Origin: Brevibacillus choshinensis
Lineage (GTDB): Bacteria > Bacillota > Bacilli > Brevibacillales > Brevibacillaceae
Assembly (NCBI RefSeq): GCF_001420695.1
Contig: NZ_LJJB01000007.1
Span: 124,001-188,000 of the forward strand
Length of the DNA: 64,000 nt
Direction: 5' to 3'
This document shows, piece after piece, positions 7,582 through 17,196 of the stretch (position 1 is its first letter; every line of letters starts with the position of its first letter). The position numbers were made by a program, and so were the translations under genes. The notes below the pieces were generated by a model. The model was not told the origin of the DNA. It saw only the letters and a program-made list of their open reading frames with translations, and did no database searches.

Positions 7582-8865
7582 GTGTTTAAAAACCTTACGC
7601 AACCAACAGCTGGCGAAAAAATCCAAGTGGATAACGGCCAACTAGTAGTACCAAACAATCCGATCATTCCTTTCATCGAGGGTGACGGTACTGGCCCTGA
7701 CATCTGGAAAGCTTCTGTTCGTGTTCTGGATGCAGCAGTAGAAAAAGCATACAAAGGCGAAAAGAAAATCGCTTGGTTCGAAGTATTCGCAGGTGAAAAA
7801 TCCTTCAATCAATACAGTGAATGGCTGCCTGAAGATACCCTCACAGCTGTTCGTGAATACCTGATCGCAATCAAAGGCCCACTGACCACTCCAGTTGGCG
7901 GCGGTATCCGCTCCATCAACGTGGCTCTGCGCCAAGAGCTGGATCTGTATGCTTGCGTACGTCCTGTTCAATACTTCGATGGTGTGCCATCCCCTGTAAA
8001 ACACCCAGAACTGACTGACATGGTCATCTTCCGTGAGAACACAGAAGACATCTACGCTGGCGTAGAGTGGGCTGAAGGTACTCCAGAAGTGAAAAAAGTG
8101 ATCGACTTCCTGCAAAACGAAATGGGCGTGAAGAAAATCCGCTTCCCAGAAACTTCTGGTATCGGTATCAAGCCTGTTTCCAAAGACGGTACAGAGCGTC
8201 TGGTTCGTGCAGCGATTAACTACGCGATCGATAACAAACGCAAATCGGTTACCCTCGTACACAAAGGTAACATCATGAAGTTCACCGAAGGCGCGTTCAA
8301 AAGCTGGGGTTATGCAGTGGCTGAAGCAGAATACGGAGACAAAGTATTCACTTGGGCACAATATGACCGCATCAAAGCTGAAGGCGGCGACGCTGACAAA
8401 GCACAAAAAGAAGCAGAAGCAGCTGGCAAAATCATCGTAAAAGACGTGATTGCTGACGCGTTCCTGCAACAAATCCTGACTCGTCCAGCTGAGTACGATG
8501 TAGTAGCTACCCTCAACCTGAACGGTGACTACGTATCTGACGCTCTGGCTGCTCAAGTAGGCGGTATCGGTATCGCTCCAGGTGCAAACATCAACTACCT
8601 GACAGGACATGCGATCTTCGAAGCAACGCATGGTACTGCTCCTAAATACGCTGGACTGGACAAAGTAAACCCATCCTCCGTAATCTTGTCCGGAGAAATG
8701 ATGCTCCGTCACCTGGGTTGGAACGAAGCAGCTGACCTGATCATCAACTCCATGGAAAAAACCATCTCCGCGAAAACCGTAACCTACGATTTCGCTCGTC
8801 TGATGGATGGCGCATCTGAGCTGAAATGCTCCGAATTCGCTGACGCACTGATTCAAAACATGTAA
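7582..8865 (+). CDS. icd: NADP-dependent isocitrate dehydrogenase
   Basis: 427 residues. Oxidatively decarboxylates isocitrate to 2-oxoglutarate in the cytosol. Family signatures include [13 protein letters not shown] near residue 30, the substrate-binding [14 protein letters not shown] loop containing the serine that some bacteria phosphorylate, and the C-terminal GTAPKYAG nucleotide-binding segment. GTG at 7582 is chosen because GGAGG lies 7 nt upstream and the protein then aligns with known N termini; an in-frame upstream GTG would start inside the intergenic hairpin. Second gene of the TCA cluster. Confidence 0.97.
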   Translation: MFKNLTQPTAGEKIQVDNGQLVVPNNPIIPFIEGDGTGPDIWKASVRVLDAAVEKAYKGEKKIAWFEVFAGEKSFNQYSEWLPEDTLTAVREYLIAIKGPLTTPVGGGIRSINVALRQELDLYACVRPVQYFDGVPSPVKHPELTDMVIFRENTEDIYAGVEWAEGTPEVKKVIDFLQNEMGVKKIRFPETSGIGIKPVSKDGTERLVRAAINYAIDNKRKSVTLVHKGNIMKFTEGAFKSWGYAVAEAEYGDKVFTWAQYDRIKAEGGDADKAQKEAEAAGKIIVKDVIADAFLQQILTRPAEYDVVATLNLNGDYVSDALAAQVGGIGIAPGANINYLTGHAIFEATHGTAPKYAGLDKVNPSSVILSGEMMLRHLGWNEAADLIINSMEKTISAKTVTYDFARLMDGASELKCSEFADALIQNM

Positions 8866-8916
8866 GGTTAGATTACTCATTGGATAAGAGTCACTAACAA
8901 TTGGAGGGGACAAAAC

Positions 8917-9855
8917 ATGGCAAACCAACGCAAAAAAATTGCAGTGATCGGTAGCGGCTTCACAGGCGCAACTACTGCGTTCATCCTGGGACAAAAAGAA
9001 CTGGGTGACGTTGTACTGGTTGACATTCCACAATTGGAAAACCCAACCAAGGGTAAAGCTCTCGATATGATGGAATCCGCTCCGGTACTTGGCTTCGATG
9101 CCAACATCACTGGTACGGCTGACTATGCTGACATCAAAGATGCTGACCTGGTAATCATCACTGCAGGGATTGCTCGTAAGCCTGGGATGTCCCGTGATGA
9201 CCTCGTTAACACTAACGCGGGCATCATGAAATCGGTAGCAGAGCAAGTAAAAACACATGCTCCTAACTCTATTGTTATTGTTCTGTCCAACCCGGTTGAC
9301 GCGATGACTTACACTTTCTTCACCACTTCCGGCTTCCCGAAAGAACGCGTAATCGGTCAATCCGGCGTTCTCGATACAGCTCGTTTCCGTACCTTCGTGG
9401 CAATGGAACTGAATGTATCCGTAGAAGACGTAACTGGTTTCGTATTGGGTGGTCATGGTGATGACATGGTTCCATTGGTCCGCTACTCCTATGCTGGCGG
9501 TATCCCGCTGGAAACTTTGATTCCAAAAGATCGTCTGGATGCGATCGTACAACGCACCCGTACAGGTGGCGGCGAAATCGTTAACCTGCTGGGTAACGGT
9601 TCTGCTTACTACGCTCCAGCTGCTTCTTTGGTTCAAATGGCGGAAGCAATCTTGAAAGACAAAAAACGCATTTTGCCTTCCATCGCTCTGTTGCAAGGCG
9701 AATATGGGTATAACGATCTGTACCTGGGCGTACCTACTCTGTTGGGTGCAAACGGTATTGAGAAAATCTTCGAGCTGGAACTGACTGCAGAAGAAAAAGT
9801 AGCTCTCGACAAGTCTGCTGATTCCGTACGCAACGTAATGGCAGTTCTGAAATAA
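8917..9855 (+). CDS. mdh: Malate dehydrogenase (LDH-like type)
   Basis: 312 residues. Oxidises malate to oxaloacetate with NAD+, supplying the citrate synthase encoded upstream. A Rossmann motif [11 protein letters not shown] opens the protein, Asp in VDIP is positioned for NAD, and the catalytic His lies in [13 protein letters not shown] follows GGAGGGG, 51 nt after icd, and a strong terminator ends the cluster. Confidence 0.97.
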   Translation: MANQRKKIAVIGSGFTGATTAFILGQKELGDVVLVDIPQLENPTKGKALDMMESAPVLGFDANITGTADYADIKDADLVIITAGIARKPGMSRDDLVNTNAGIMKSVAEQVKTHAPNSIVIVLSNPVDAMTYTFFTTSGFPKERVIGQSGVLDTARFRTFVAMELNVSVEDVTGFVLGGHGDDMVPLVRYSYAGGIPLETLIPKDRLDAIVQRTRTGGGEIVNLLGNGSAYYAPAASLVQMAEAILKDKKRILPSIALLQGEYGYNDLYLGVPTLLGANGIEKIFELELTAEEKVALDKSADSVRNVMAVLK

Positions 9856-9871
9856 GAATGAGCTCGTATAC

Positions 9872-9905
9872 AAAAGACGCCTTTCATCTGGAAGGCGTCT
9901 TTTTG
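9872..9905 (+). terminator. Terminator of the citZ-icd-mdh cluster
   Basis: AAAAGACGCCTT (9872-9883) pairs with AAGGCGTCTTTTT (9892-9904); 8-nt loop, T tail. Confidence 0.92.
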
Positions 9906-9969
9906 CTTATCACGAGGAATAATACCTTACAATGACGTGAAAATCTGAGCGGGAGAGGGGATCCGTTTC

Positions 9970-10746
9970 GTGAGAGTCCACATCAAACGAGTGCCTGATG
10001 GAAAAATTACCCTGCAGGAAACGTCAAAGGTCGCGATCATCACGATTAATCGGCCAGCAGCTCGCAATGCGCTGACGGCGAACATGTGGCTGGAATTAGC
10101 GCGAATCGGTCGCCTGGCTGGTAGTTCATCAAAAGCAAAAGTGATCTTGTTGCGTGGGACTCCCGGACAATTTACCGCTGGAGCGGATATCAAGGAATTT
10201 TGTGAGATGACGATTGAGGAAGCGGAGCAAGCGTTTCTCCAGATGGAAGAGGCGATATCCGTTTTTGAAAGTGTCCCGATGCCAGTCATAGCTGCAGTGG
10301 ATGGTCCGGCAATGGGGGCAGGATTTATTCTTTCCTTGGCATGTGACATGCGGATCGGGACGTTGAATACGCGGATGGGAATTCCCGTAGGAAAGCTGGG
10401 GATAACGGTAGGTCCTTCCTTCATGCGAAGAATCATCCGTTTGATTGGGCCGAGCAGAGCGACAGAGCTCGTCTACACCGGCAAGTTGATCGAAGCCGAA
10501 GAGGCCATGCGACTAGGGCTACTCAACCAGCTGATTACTTCCGAGGAGCTGGATAAAGCGGCATTGAAGCTGGCAGGGATCGTCATGGAACAGTCTGGTG
10601 CGACTTTGCGAGCGGTAAAACGTGCCGCGCAGCATTGTGAGTGGAAACAAGAAGAGCCGTGGAGCTTCGTCGATCCTGTCGATTTTCCAGAAGGCTGTCT
10701 CGCATTTGCCCAAAAGCGAAAACCGAAATTTTCAACTAGGGTATAA
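9970..10746 (+). CDS. Enoyl-CoA hydratase/isomerase (crotonase) family protein
   Basis: 258 residues. GTG start with GAGCGGGAGAGGGG about 9 nt upstream. The oxyanion-hole segments FTAGADIKEF and DGPAMGAGFILSLACD are intact. In the catalytic region the Glu matching Glu164 of rat crotonase seems present (SRATELVYTG), but where Glu144 is expected (PE.KLG.) the protein reads PVGKLGITVG, so ordinary hydratase chemistry is doubtful. Isomerase, thioesterase or hydrolase activity on a CoA ester is possible; I cannot choose. It stands alone between the mdh terminator and phoP. Confidence 0.85.
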   Translation: MRVHIKRVPDGKITLQETSKVAIITINRPAARNALTANMWLELARIGRLAGSSSKAKVILLRGTPGQFTAGADIKEFCEMTIEEAEQAFLQMEEAISVFESVPMPVIAAVDGPAMGAGFILSLACDMRIGTLNTRMGIPVGKLGITVGPSFMRRIIRLIGPSRATELVYTGKLIEAEEAMRLGLLNQLITSEELDKAALKLAGIVMEQSGATLRAVKRAAQHCEWKQEEPWSFVDPVDFPEGCLAFAQKRKPKFSTRV

Positions 10747-10752
10747 ATGGAT

Positions 10753-10770
10753 TGTAAAGGTTCCTTTACA
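10753..10770 (+). promoter_or_regulatory. Perfect palindrome upstream of phoP
   Basis: TGTAAAGG-TT-CCTTTACA, 8-bp arms, starting 7 nt after the crotonase stop and about 130 nt before phoP. The A run follows rather than a T run, so it is not a + strand terminator. Could be an operator or an mRNA end structure. Confidence 0.4.
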
Positions 10771-10901
10771 AAAAAATTACTTGTCTTTTGCAAGCCCGAT
10801 TTGGCAGACTGAGAGTGTAGGGAGAAGAAAAAGAAAAGAAACAACAAAATGGATCTGATGTTCATTCCAGCAAGACGGTAACGCTAGGGGGAAATGAGAA
10901 A

Positions 10902-11597
10902 ATGATAAAAGTATTGGTAGTGGATGACGAAGCTTCGATCGTAAAGCTGCTTCAGTTTAATTTGGAGAAATCAGGATTTCAGGTAGTGACCGCGTTCGAC
11001 GGAAAACAGGCATTGGAAGTGGTGAAAAGCGAGCAACCTGATTTCATTATTCTCGATTTGATGTTGCCCAAGATGGATGGGATGGATGTGTGCAAGACAT
11101 TGCGTCAGGAGCGAGTGAATACGCCTATTCTGATGCTGACGGCAAAAGACGATGAGCTCGACAAGATTTTAGGTCTGGAGCTGGGCGCCGATGATTATTT
11201 GACAAAGCCATTTAGTCCTCGTGAGGTTATCGCCCGCGTCAAAGCCATCCTACGACGCATTCAGGCGACTCCGGAAGTATCCGTTACTCAGGAAGATATC
11301 GTACTGCAGTTTGGGGATATCCGCATCTATCCGGAAAAATATGAAGTGTTCCGCAAAGACGCAAAAGTCGAGTTAACTCCAAAGGAATTCGAACTGCTGC
11401 ATTATCTGGCCAGTCATCATGGACGCGTCTTGACGCGCGATCAGCTGCTCAATGCCGTCTGGAACTACGACTTTATCGGAGACTCTCGTATCGTGGATGT
11501 TCACGTCAGCCACTTGAGAGAAAAACTGGAGGATGACACGAAGAACCCTCGCTATATTAAAACCGTTCGTGGGTTGGGTTACAAACTGGAAGGATAA
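10902..11597 (+). CDS. phoP: Response regulator PhoP (OmpR family)
   Basis: 231 residues: receiver domain (1-120) with the acidic pair Asp8-Asp9, phosphoacceptor Asp52 (ILDLMLP) and Lys in LTKPFSP, then an OmpR-type winged-helix DNA-binding domain (about 135-231). Phosphorylated by PhoR, it controls phosphate starvation genes. ATG preceded by AGGGGGA. phoR follows 15 nt downstream, so the two are co-transcribed. The position between mdh and polA matches B. subtilis. Confidence 0.96.
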   Translation: MIKVLVVDDEASIVKLLQFNLEKSGFQVVTAFDGKQALEVVKSEQPDFIILDLMLPKMDGMDVCKTLRQERVNTPILMLTAKDDELDKILGLELGADDYLTKPFSPREVIARVKAILRRIQATPEVSVTQEDIVLQFGDIRIYPEKYEVFRKDAKVELTPKEFELLHYLASHHGRVLTRDQLLNAVWNYDFIGDSRIVDVHVSHLREKLEDDTKNPRYIKTVRGLGYKLEG

Positions 11598-11612
11598 CGG
11601 GAGGCACTACCT

Positions 11613-13376
11613 TTGACTCGCTTTCGAATCAAACTCACCTTGACCATACTTGGATTGATTTCACTGGTCCTGCTGCTGATGGGGATGTACTTTGCCAAGG
11701 TGCTCGAGAATTCCTACCTGCAGTCCTTACATGAGCTTTTGTCACGAGAGTCCAAGCTCATCTCGCAGGCGATCCGTTTCCCAGATGTTTTTTCGGACAG
11801 GGCGGTGCTGGAAGAGCGAGTACTGCAGGTAGCTCCTACGGATGAAGTGAGACTGACAGTCATCGACCGTGATGGCGTCGTTTTATATGACAATAGCACC
11901 CAAGTGAAAGAAATGGAAAATCATCACGACAGGCCGGAGTTCCTCGCGGCATTACATGGAGATACAGGCATCTCACGTCGCTATAGTGAGACGCTGGGAC
12001 ACGATATGATGTACGTGGCAGTACCCGTGATGCAAGGAACCGAGATCGTGGGAGCAGTCCGCTCTGCCATGTCTATGAAAGACATTACGGATACGATTCA
12101 CAACATGTGGTACAGCTTGCTCACTGGTCTCTTGGTCACACTGGTAGTAGGATCGATCGTCGTTTCCCGCATTTCTTTTTCCATTATTCGACCGATCGAA
12201 GAAATTACTCGCGTCGCCCGCAATATCACACAACGCCAGTATGAGAGCCGTGTACGCATCAAGGCAAAGGATGAAATAGGCCAGCTGGCAGGTGCCATCA
12301 ACTTTATGGCCTCTAGTCTGGAGCAGCAAATGTACGAGATTTCGGAGAATCAACAGCGCCTCTCCGGGGTATTGACCAATATGACGAGCGGCGTGATCTT
12401 CATCTCTGAGCAACGGCGGATCATGCTGGTCAATCCAGCGGTGGAAAAGCTGTTGGGGACGCCTGGACATGAGGTCGTAGGCAAGCTTCATATTGAAGCA
12501 GGCAAAAGCTTTGGTTTGAGCCAGTACATCGACCGTTGTCTGGACAAAAGTGAAAAGTTCCGTGAAGAAGTACACATTTACTATCCACAAGAGCGTGTGT
12601 TGGATGTGAACTTTGCCCCTTATATCAACTTTAAAGGGGAGGCGCGTGGTGTCGTCGTGGTGCTGCATGACATCACTGATATTCGTCGTCTGGAAAAGAT
12701 GCGCAGTGACTTTGTAGCAAACGTTTCTCATGAGCTGCGTACACCGATTACATCAATCAAGGGCTTTACCGAGACCTTGCTGGAAGGCGCTATGCAGGAT
12801 GAGGAGACGTGTCGCAATTTCCTGCAGATCATTTCGGATGAAAGTGAACGGCTCTACCGAATGATTCGGGACATTCTGGACCTCTCCAAGATCGAGCAAA
12901 AACGCATCCCGCTGCACATGCACCAGGTGCATCTGCAAGAGCTGATCTCGTCGGCTGTCGCAATCATGAACGATCAGGCAAATCGTAAGCAATTGACTAT
13001 TACACTGCCGAACCAGACGCCAGACATCTGGCTTATGACAGATAAAGACTGCCTGCAGCAGATCGTACTCAATCTGTTATCCAATGCAGTAGCCTACACC
13101 TCAGATGGTGGTACAATTACCATCCATACAGAAAAAGAGACACAGCAAGTCAAAATCCAGGTTATCGATACGGGGATTGGTATCCCTGAAAAAGACATTC
13201 CGCGTATTTTTGAGCGGTTTTATCGAGTGGACAAAGCACGTAGTCGTGATTCCGGGGGGACTGGGCTGGGGCTTGCGATCGTCAAGCATCTTGTGGAAAA
13301 CTTGCATGGACACATCACAGTGGAGAGTAAAGAAGGGAAAGGCACGACCTTTACAGTTACGATTCCGCTCGTCTAA
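11613..13376 (+). CDS. phoR: Phosphate sensor histidine kinase PhoR
   Basis: 587 residues from a TTG start with GGGAGG 8 nt upstream. Order: TM1 (about 7-27), extracytoplasmic sensor (about 28-165), TM2 (about 170-190), HAMP (about 190-243), PAS (about 250-350), HisKA with phospho-acceptor His373 in SHELRTP, and HATPase with N box (NLLSNAVAY), G1 (DTGIGIP) and G2 (GGTGLGLAI). It phosphorylates PhoP when phosphate is scarce. The full sensor domain and PAS match B. subtilis PhoR. Confidence 0.95.
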   Translation: MTRFRIKLTLTILGLISLVLLLMGMYFAKVLENSYLQSLHELLSRESKLISQAIRFPDVFSDRAVLEERVLQVAPTDEVRLTVIDRDGVVLYDNSTQVKEMENHHDRPEFLAALHGDTGISRRYSETLGHDMMYVAVPVMQGTEIVGAVRSAMSMKDITDTIHNMWYSLLTGLLVTLVVGSIVVSRISFSIIRPIEEITRVARNITQRQYESRVRIKAKDEIGQLAGAINFMASSLEQQMYEISENQQRLSGVLTNMTSGVIFISEQRRIMLVNPAVEKLLGTPGHEVVGKLHIEAGKSFGLSQYIDRCLDKSEKFREEVHIYYPQERVLDVNFAPYINFKGEARGVVVVLHDITDIRRLEKMRSDFVANVSHELRTPITSIKGFTETLLEGAMQDEETCRNFLQIISDESERLYRMIRDILDLSKIEQKRIPLHMHQVHLQELISSAVAIMNDQANRKQLTITLPNQTPDIWLMTDKDCLQQIVLNLLSNAVAYTSDGGTITIHTEKETQQVKIQVIDTGIGIPEKDIPRIFERFYRVDKARSRDSGGTGLGLAIVKHLVENLHGHITVESKEGKGTTFTVTIPLV

Positions 13377-13380
13377 AAGA

Positions 13381-13421
13381 TTTACACAAAGATCATATTC
13401 CCTTTACCCACTCTCTACAAT
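13381..13421 (+). promoter_or_regulatory. Possible PhoP-controlled promoter of phoU
   Basis: Two TTTAC-type hexamer repeats (TTTACAC at 13381 and TTTACCC at 13403) are 22 nt apart, two turns of 11, as in tandem PhoP boxes. TACAAT at 13416-13421 could be the -10. The spacing is suggestive only. Confidence 0.4.
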
Positions 13422-13472
13422 CCCCTTGTACTATTTGTCGTGATACAGATAAATGAAGAGGGGGACGAGGAT

Positions 13473-14129
13473 ATGACGCGGTACGCCTTTGAGGAACAGC
13501 AGGACGTCCTGCATCGCAAACTGATGACGATGGGCACGCTGGTAGAAGAAGCGATCCACAAATCCATCAAAAGCCTGGTCGAACGGGATGTACAGTTGGC
13601 CGAACAAGTCATTGGCAACGATCACGTAATTAACGAGCTAGAGCACGAGATTCAGAGTGAGTGCTTTCGCCTGATCGCATTGCAGCAGCCGGTAGGAAGC
13701 GATCTGCGTCGTTTGGGGACGATGCTCAAGCTGGTAACGGATCTGGAGCGCATGGGGGATCATGCGGTGTCCATTTCCAAGACAACTCGCCGATTGATGG
13801 CAGAGCCGTATGTCAAACCGCTGATCGACATTCCACTCATGGCCGATCACGTAAAAGCGATGGTACGCGATTGCTTGAATGCGTATATTGCGAGGAATAA
13901 AGAAGCGGCAGAAGAAATTGCAGCTCGCGATGACATTGTCGACAAGCTGTTTTCGACCATTTTCCGCGACTTGATCGAAGTCATGACCAAAAACAGTACG
14001 GCGATTTCACAAGGAACGCATTTGCTCTTGGTGGCACAATACTTGGAGCGCATTGCGGACCATGTGACGAATATTTGCGAGTGGATCATTTACATGTCGA
14101 CAGGAAAGATGACTGATCTAAACAAATAA
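13473..14129 (+). CDS. phoU: Phosphate transport/signalling regulator PhoU
   Basis: 218 residues, two tandem PhoU helical repeats with conserved E..D.VI.E and ER.GDHAV / ERIADHVTN metal-binding motifs. PhoU dampens Pho signalling by linking the Pst transporter to PhoR. ATG at 13473 follows AGGGGG by 8 nt; an upstream in-frame start would add an unconserved tail. Here it lies directly after phoR without pst genes, unlike the pst-phoU operons of many bacteria. A terminator follows 27 nt past the stop. Confidence 0.93.
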   Translation: MTRYAFEEQQDVLHRKLMTMGTLVEEAIHKSIKSLVERDVQLAEQVIGNDHVINELEHEIQSECFRLIALQQPVGSDLRRLGTMLKLVTDLERMGDHAVSISKTTRRLMAEPYVKPLIDIPLMADHVKAMVRDCLNAYIARNKEAAEEIAARDDIVDKLFSTIFRDLIEVMTKNSTAISQGTHLLLVAQYLERIADHVTNICEWIIYMSTGKMTDLNK

Positions 14130-14156
14130 TTGCCTATTGCATCGTTATGAAAGGAG

Positions 14157-14189
14157 CCGTTGCGAGCCTGTGCTTGCAGCGGTTTTTTT
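14157..14189 (+). terminator. Terminator after phoU
   Basis: CCGTTGCGAG (14157-14166) pairs with CTTGCAGCGG (14173-14182) using G-U pairs, followed by seven T. Confidence 0.85.
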
Positions 14190-14202
14190 GTATGGGGATA
14201 CC

Positions 14203-14260
14203 AACATAGCGGAGGTGGGGAGAAGCAGGTTTCCGATCTTCGCTCCTGCGCGCGAATCGT
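14203..14260 (+). repeat. Family B repeat, left-end fragment
   Basis: AACATAGC followed by GTGGGGAGAAGCAGGTTTCC and GATCT is almost identical to 28665-28702, including bases outside the terminal inverted repeat. The rest of the element is missing. Confidence 0.65.
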
Positions 14261-14346
14261 TCTTCTCGGGACAGATGCCCATTTGCTTTTTCATGCATAC
14301 AATACAGGGATTCGACCTGCAACAGGAAGCACGGGAGGGAATGGCG

Positions 14347-15432
14347 ATGACCAGAAGAGAGCGACATATTTATGCGGCTGGTAATACCGCGCGAGGGTAT
14401 AAGACATTTTTTGAGTCCGTCCTAGAAGGAATGGAGCGAATTTACTATTTGACGGGCGTCGTGGAAGGGATTACGTCCCCACTCATTGAGACGATCGGCA
14501 CCGAGATGGGCAGAAAAACAGATCGAGTAGAATGGATTCATTCCCCGTTTGAAAATGGCCAGTACGATGGCGTGATTTTCCCGGAATGGAAAGTAGCGAT
14601 TATGGACAGCAGTTATCCGCGGATGACGAGACCCTTCGCTCCAGGCGTGACTGAGATCCACGTGAATTTGCAGACCTCATTAAATGTTGACCAGCTGTCT
14701 CCTTACGCGGCACAGATCTCCGGGTGGTTTGAGGGGATTGAACGAAAAAGTCAGGAGGCGTATGAGGCTTTTGGTGAAGCGTTACGCATCCATGACGAAT
14801 GGGAAGCACCTTATATTGAAAATCTTGATCGCGACAAAGCAAATCTCGTGACGGATGAACTCCTCGGCCTGCTCTTTTCTGATGAACCTCTGTCAAAGCC
14901 AGCGAACGTCAGAAGGATGTACTTGGGTGCGGCTACACCACTCGGGCCCGTCGATCACATTATGAAGCTGACCGATCATTTGGATAAACGGTATTTTATC
15001 AAAGGGCGACCAGGATCTGGCAAGTCAACCATGCTCAAAAAACTGGTGAACGAAGCGGTTAAGCAGGGGATGGACGTCGAAGTGTACCACTGTGGGTTGG
15101 ATCCGCACAGTCTGGACATGGTGATTTTACCAGAAAAGAGCGTTGCACTCTTTGACAGCACGGCCCCTCATGAATACTTTCCAAGTAAACCCTCTGATGA
15201 GGTTGTCGATATGTATGAACGTGCGATTACTCCGGGTACAGATGAAAAATATGAGGAAGAGCTCCTAGACATCAAAGTGAGGTATACCCAAAAGATAAAG
15301 GAAGCGACTGCATGCCTCGCTGTGGCCAAGGAGTTGCGTGATCAACTGAATAACGTCTACGTGGAAGCAACTGACCAGCAACGCCTGAAAGCAGTCGTGC
15401 AGGCCATCATAGGCCGACTGTCTCGCATGTGA
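14347..15432 (+). CDS. PRK06851-type P-loop NTPase with duplicated halves
   Basis: 361 residues; ATG at 14347 has GGGAGG 8 nt upstream, and longer starts would translate the repeat fragment. Lys219-Thr228 is a canonical Walker A (KGRPGSGKST). The protein is an internal duplication. Each half runs: P-loop position, a DVE/RVE strand, H/C-S..., then a DGVI.PE/DMVILPE strand and a VAIMDSS.P/VALFDSTAP strand. In the first half the P-loop is replaced by TGVVEGITSP (residues 36-45), so only the second half should bind nucleotide. I recognise it as the PRK06851 hypothetical nucleotide kinase-like family; the substrate is unknown. Stands alone. Confidence 0.75.
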   Translation: MTRRERHIYAAGNTARGYKTFFESVLEGMERIYYLTGVVEGITSPLIETIGTEMGRKTDRVEWIHSPFENGQYDGVIFPEWKVAIMDSSYPRMTRPFAPGVTEIHVNLQTSLNVDQLSPYAAQISGWFEGIERKSQEAYEAFGEALRIHDEWEAPYIENLDRDKANLVTDELLGLLFSDEPLSKPANVRRMYLGAATPLGPVDHIMKLTDHLDKRYFIKGRPGSGKSTMLKKLVNEAVKQGMDVEVYHCGLDPHSLDMVILPEKSVALFDSTAPHEYFPSKPSDEVVDMYERAITPGTDEKYEEELLDIKVRYTQKIKEATACLAVAKELRDQLNNVYVEATDQQRLKAVVQAIIGRLSRM

Positions 15433-15547
15433 GTAGACTGACTTGACTCGCATGTGAGCCTACTAGAGGCTAGCCAAGGCTGATTTCCAAAAGATCGCAT
15501 GAAACCCGTTCGACTGCTCATACTACAAGAAGGAGGTGAGCAGCCGG

Positions 15548-16486
15548 ATGGGGTATGCTTGGACTCTGGCTCTATTGCTGCTGGCCAATCCCCTGGATCC
15601 CATTCATTTTTTACAAGTGGAAATGGAAGGGGATACGGTCGCGATGCTGGATCGATCCGATTACACCGTACCGTTCGAAGGGGTTCCCGTCGTCGATGAA
15701 AATCATTTGAGGATGACGTTAGAGCGCTTGGGGGAAAAAGTGTACATCGAACCGATAAACGCAACGATCAATGACAACGGTGCAGTCGTTCCAGACAAAA
15801 AGGGACGGAGACTCAACGAAACAGACTTTCTTCAGCAATTCTATGAGTACTATTACGGGAGTGGCTCAGGGACGCTGAAAGCTAATTTTCAAGAGGTTTA
15901 TCCAAAGGTAGATATGGCTTTGATGACGCAGGTGCGAAAGAAGATGATCGGTCAGTATACGACCTATTTCAATTCAGGAAACCGAAATCGCTCTCATAAC
16001 ATCGCATTGGCGTCTGCGGCCATTAACAATACAGTTGTATTGCCAGGAGAGATATTCTCCTTCAACAAGGTGGTAGGGAAGCGGACAAAGGCGAAGGGCT
16101 ATTTGCAGGCACCTGTCATCGTCAGGGGAGAACTATCGGAGGGGATCGGCGGAGGAATCTGTCAGGTTTCCTCCACGTTATTCAATGCAGTGGACAAGGC
16201 AGGTCTGCAAATCGTCCAACGATACTCACACAGCAGACACGTTGCATACGTCCGTCCTGGACGAGATGCGACTGTCAGCTGGTACGGACCGGATTTTGTC
16301 TTTCAAAACAAATACGCCTATCCGATTCTGATCAGGGCGAAATCCTATAGTGGAAATATGTATGTATCGGTCCATTCATTCCCTGAGATTGAGTACGAGC
16401 CACGAAATGTTCCGAGTGTGAGCCGCAGAACACCGGAGGAAGCACCAGCCGTACCACCAGAAAACCCACCGACGGCACCTGAATAA
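15548..16486 (+). CDS. VanW family secreted/membrane-anchored protein
   Basis: 312 residues. ATG at 15548 sits 8 nt after the long AAGGAGGTGAG site. An N-terminal hydrophobic stretch (about 3-16) suggests export. The middle (about 30-120) resembles the peptidoglycan-binding-4 region that often precedes VanW. The VanW domain (about 135-270) shows GEIFSFN.VVG.RT, GGGICQVSSTLFNA and HSRHVAYV.PGRDATV, as in B. subtilis YoaR. The C terminus is Pro/Glu-rich. VanW is named from vancomycin clusters, but its enzymatic role is unknown, and no van genes are nearby. Confidence 0.88.
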   Translation: MGYAWTLALLLLANPLDPIHFLQVEMEGDTVAMLDRSDYTVPFEGVPVVDENHLRMTLERLGEKVYIEPINATINDNGAVVPDKKGRRLNETDFLQQFYEYYYGSGSGTLKANFQEVYPKVDMALMTQVRKKMIGQYTTYFNSGNRNRSHNIALASAAINNTVVLPGEIFSFNKVVGKRTKAKGYLQAPVIVRGELSEGIGGGICQVSSTLFNAVDKAGLQIVQRYSHSRHVAYVRPGRDATVSWYGPDFVFQNKYAYPILIRAKSYSGNMYVSVHSFPEIEYEPRNVPSVSRRTPEEAPAVPPENPPTAPE

Positions 16487-16500
16487 GGTGCTGTTTTTTT
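16473..16500 (+). terminator. Terminator overlapping the VanW stop codon
   Basis: GCACCT (16475-16480) pairs with AGGTGC (16486-16491), then eight T. The TAA at 16484-16486 is in the loop and right arm, so the last codons form part of the hairpin. Confidence 0.8.
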
Positions 16501-16675
16501 GCTTTTTATTGGCCGTTAAGAAGGGTGTAGCTGAATGGAGCGCATGACAAAGTGCCGCAGTGTCCACTTTTGGCGTCACTTCGGTAAAGCGTTTACTTTT
16601 ACGTAGGCGCTCGCTTTTTGAGTAAGTCATTAAAAGATCTTTCTTACCTAGATAAAATTTAATGTGAAGAAATAG

Positions 16676-16735
16676 TTGCCATGGAATCAAAAAAGTCGTA
16701 TAGTGTTTCGTGTGATAAAATTTCGCGTACGAAAT
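16676..16735 (+). promoter_or_regulatory. Promoter and candidate MarR operator of the efflux operon
   Basis: TTGCCA (16676-16681), 17-nt spacer, TATAGT (16699-16704). Immediately after the expected start of transcription lies ATTTCG-CGTA-CGAAAT (16720-16735), an inverted repeat well placed for repression by the MarR protein encoded next. Confidence 0.65.
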
Positions 16736-16758
16736 ATTATGTAGGAAAGGAGTGCATC

Positions 16759-17187
16759 ATGAATAGACCATTGCATATCCGGGATTTGCTGAAACGTTTA
16801 AATAAAACTTTCGGCACAATGGCGACAAAAGAGCTGTGCAAATACGGGTTAACAGTTCCACAATTGGTTGTGATTCGGCAAATTATGATGGAGCCGAAAA
16901 CAATCGGGCAGCTCAGTAAAGCCGTTGACCTTTCGTATAGCACTGTTTCTGGCATAATCGATCGCCTGGAGAGAGAGCAATTGGTGGAACGAGTCCGAGA
17001 TGAGAATGATCGCAGGGTTGTCTGGATTCGGAAAACAGAAAAGATAACAGAACTGTTCGAAAAGGTAGATCTTTTATCCGGGGAAATTTACAAGCAGCAC
17101 TTTAACAGCTTTTCAGAAGAAGAACTCAATAACATTATTAACTCTTTGGAAGCGTTGGTTACCAAACTAGAAGAGATAGAAAGCTGA
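16759..17187 (+). CDS. MarR family transcriptional regulator
   Basis: 142 residues. A winged helix-turn-helix spans about 30-95 (TIGQLSKAVDLSYSTVSGII recognition region, wing with DENDRRVVWI). ATG at 16759 follows GGAAAGGAG. It is the first gene of a four-gene operon (spacings 9, -1 and 13 nt) ending in an efflux pump, so it most likely represses its own operon, with a drug-like ligand relieving repression. Confidence 0.9.
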   Translation: MNRPLHIRDLLKRLNKTFGTMATKELCKYGLTVPQLVVIRQIMMEPKTIGQLSKAVDLSYSTVSGIIDRLEREQLVERVRDENDRRVVWIRKTEKITELFEKVDLLSGEIYKQHFNSFSEEELNNIINSLEALVTKLEEIES

Positions 17188-17196
17188 GGAGAAACC

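Noticed and set aside
7642-9873. Open frame of 743 codons on the - strand across icd and mdh
   Set aside because: It is the antisense mirror of two strongly codon-biased genes, has no ribosome site and a composition rich in Phe, Cys, His and Ser; it also crosses the icd-mdh gap by chance.
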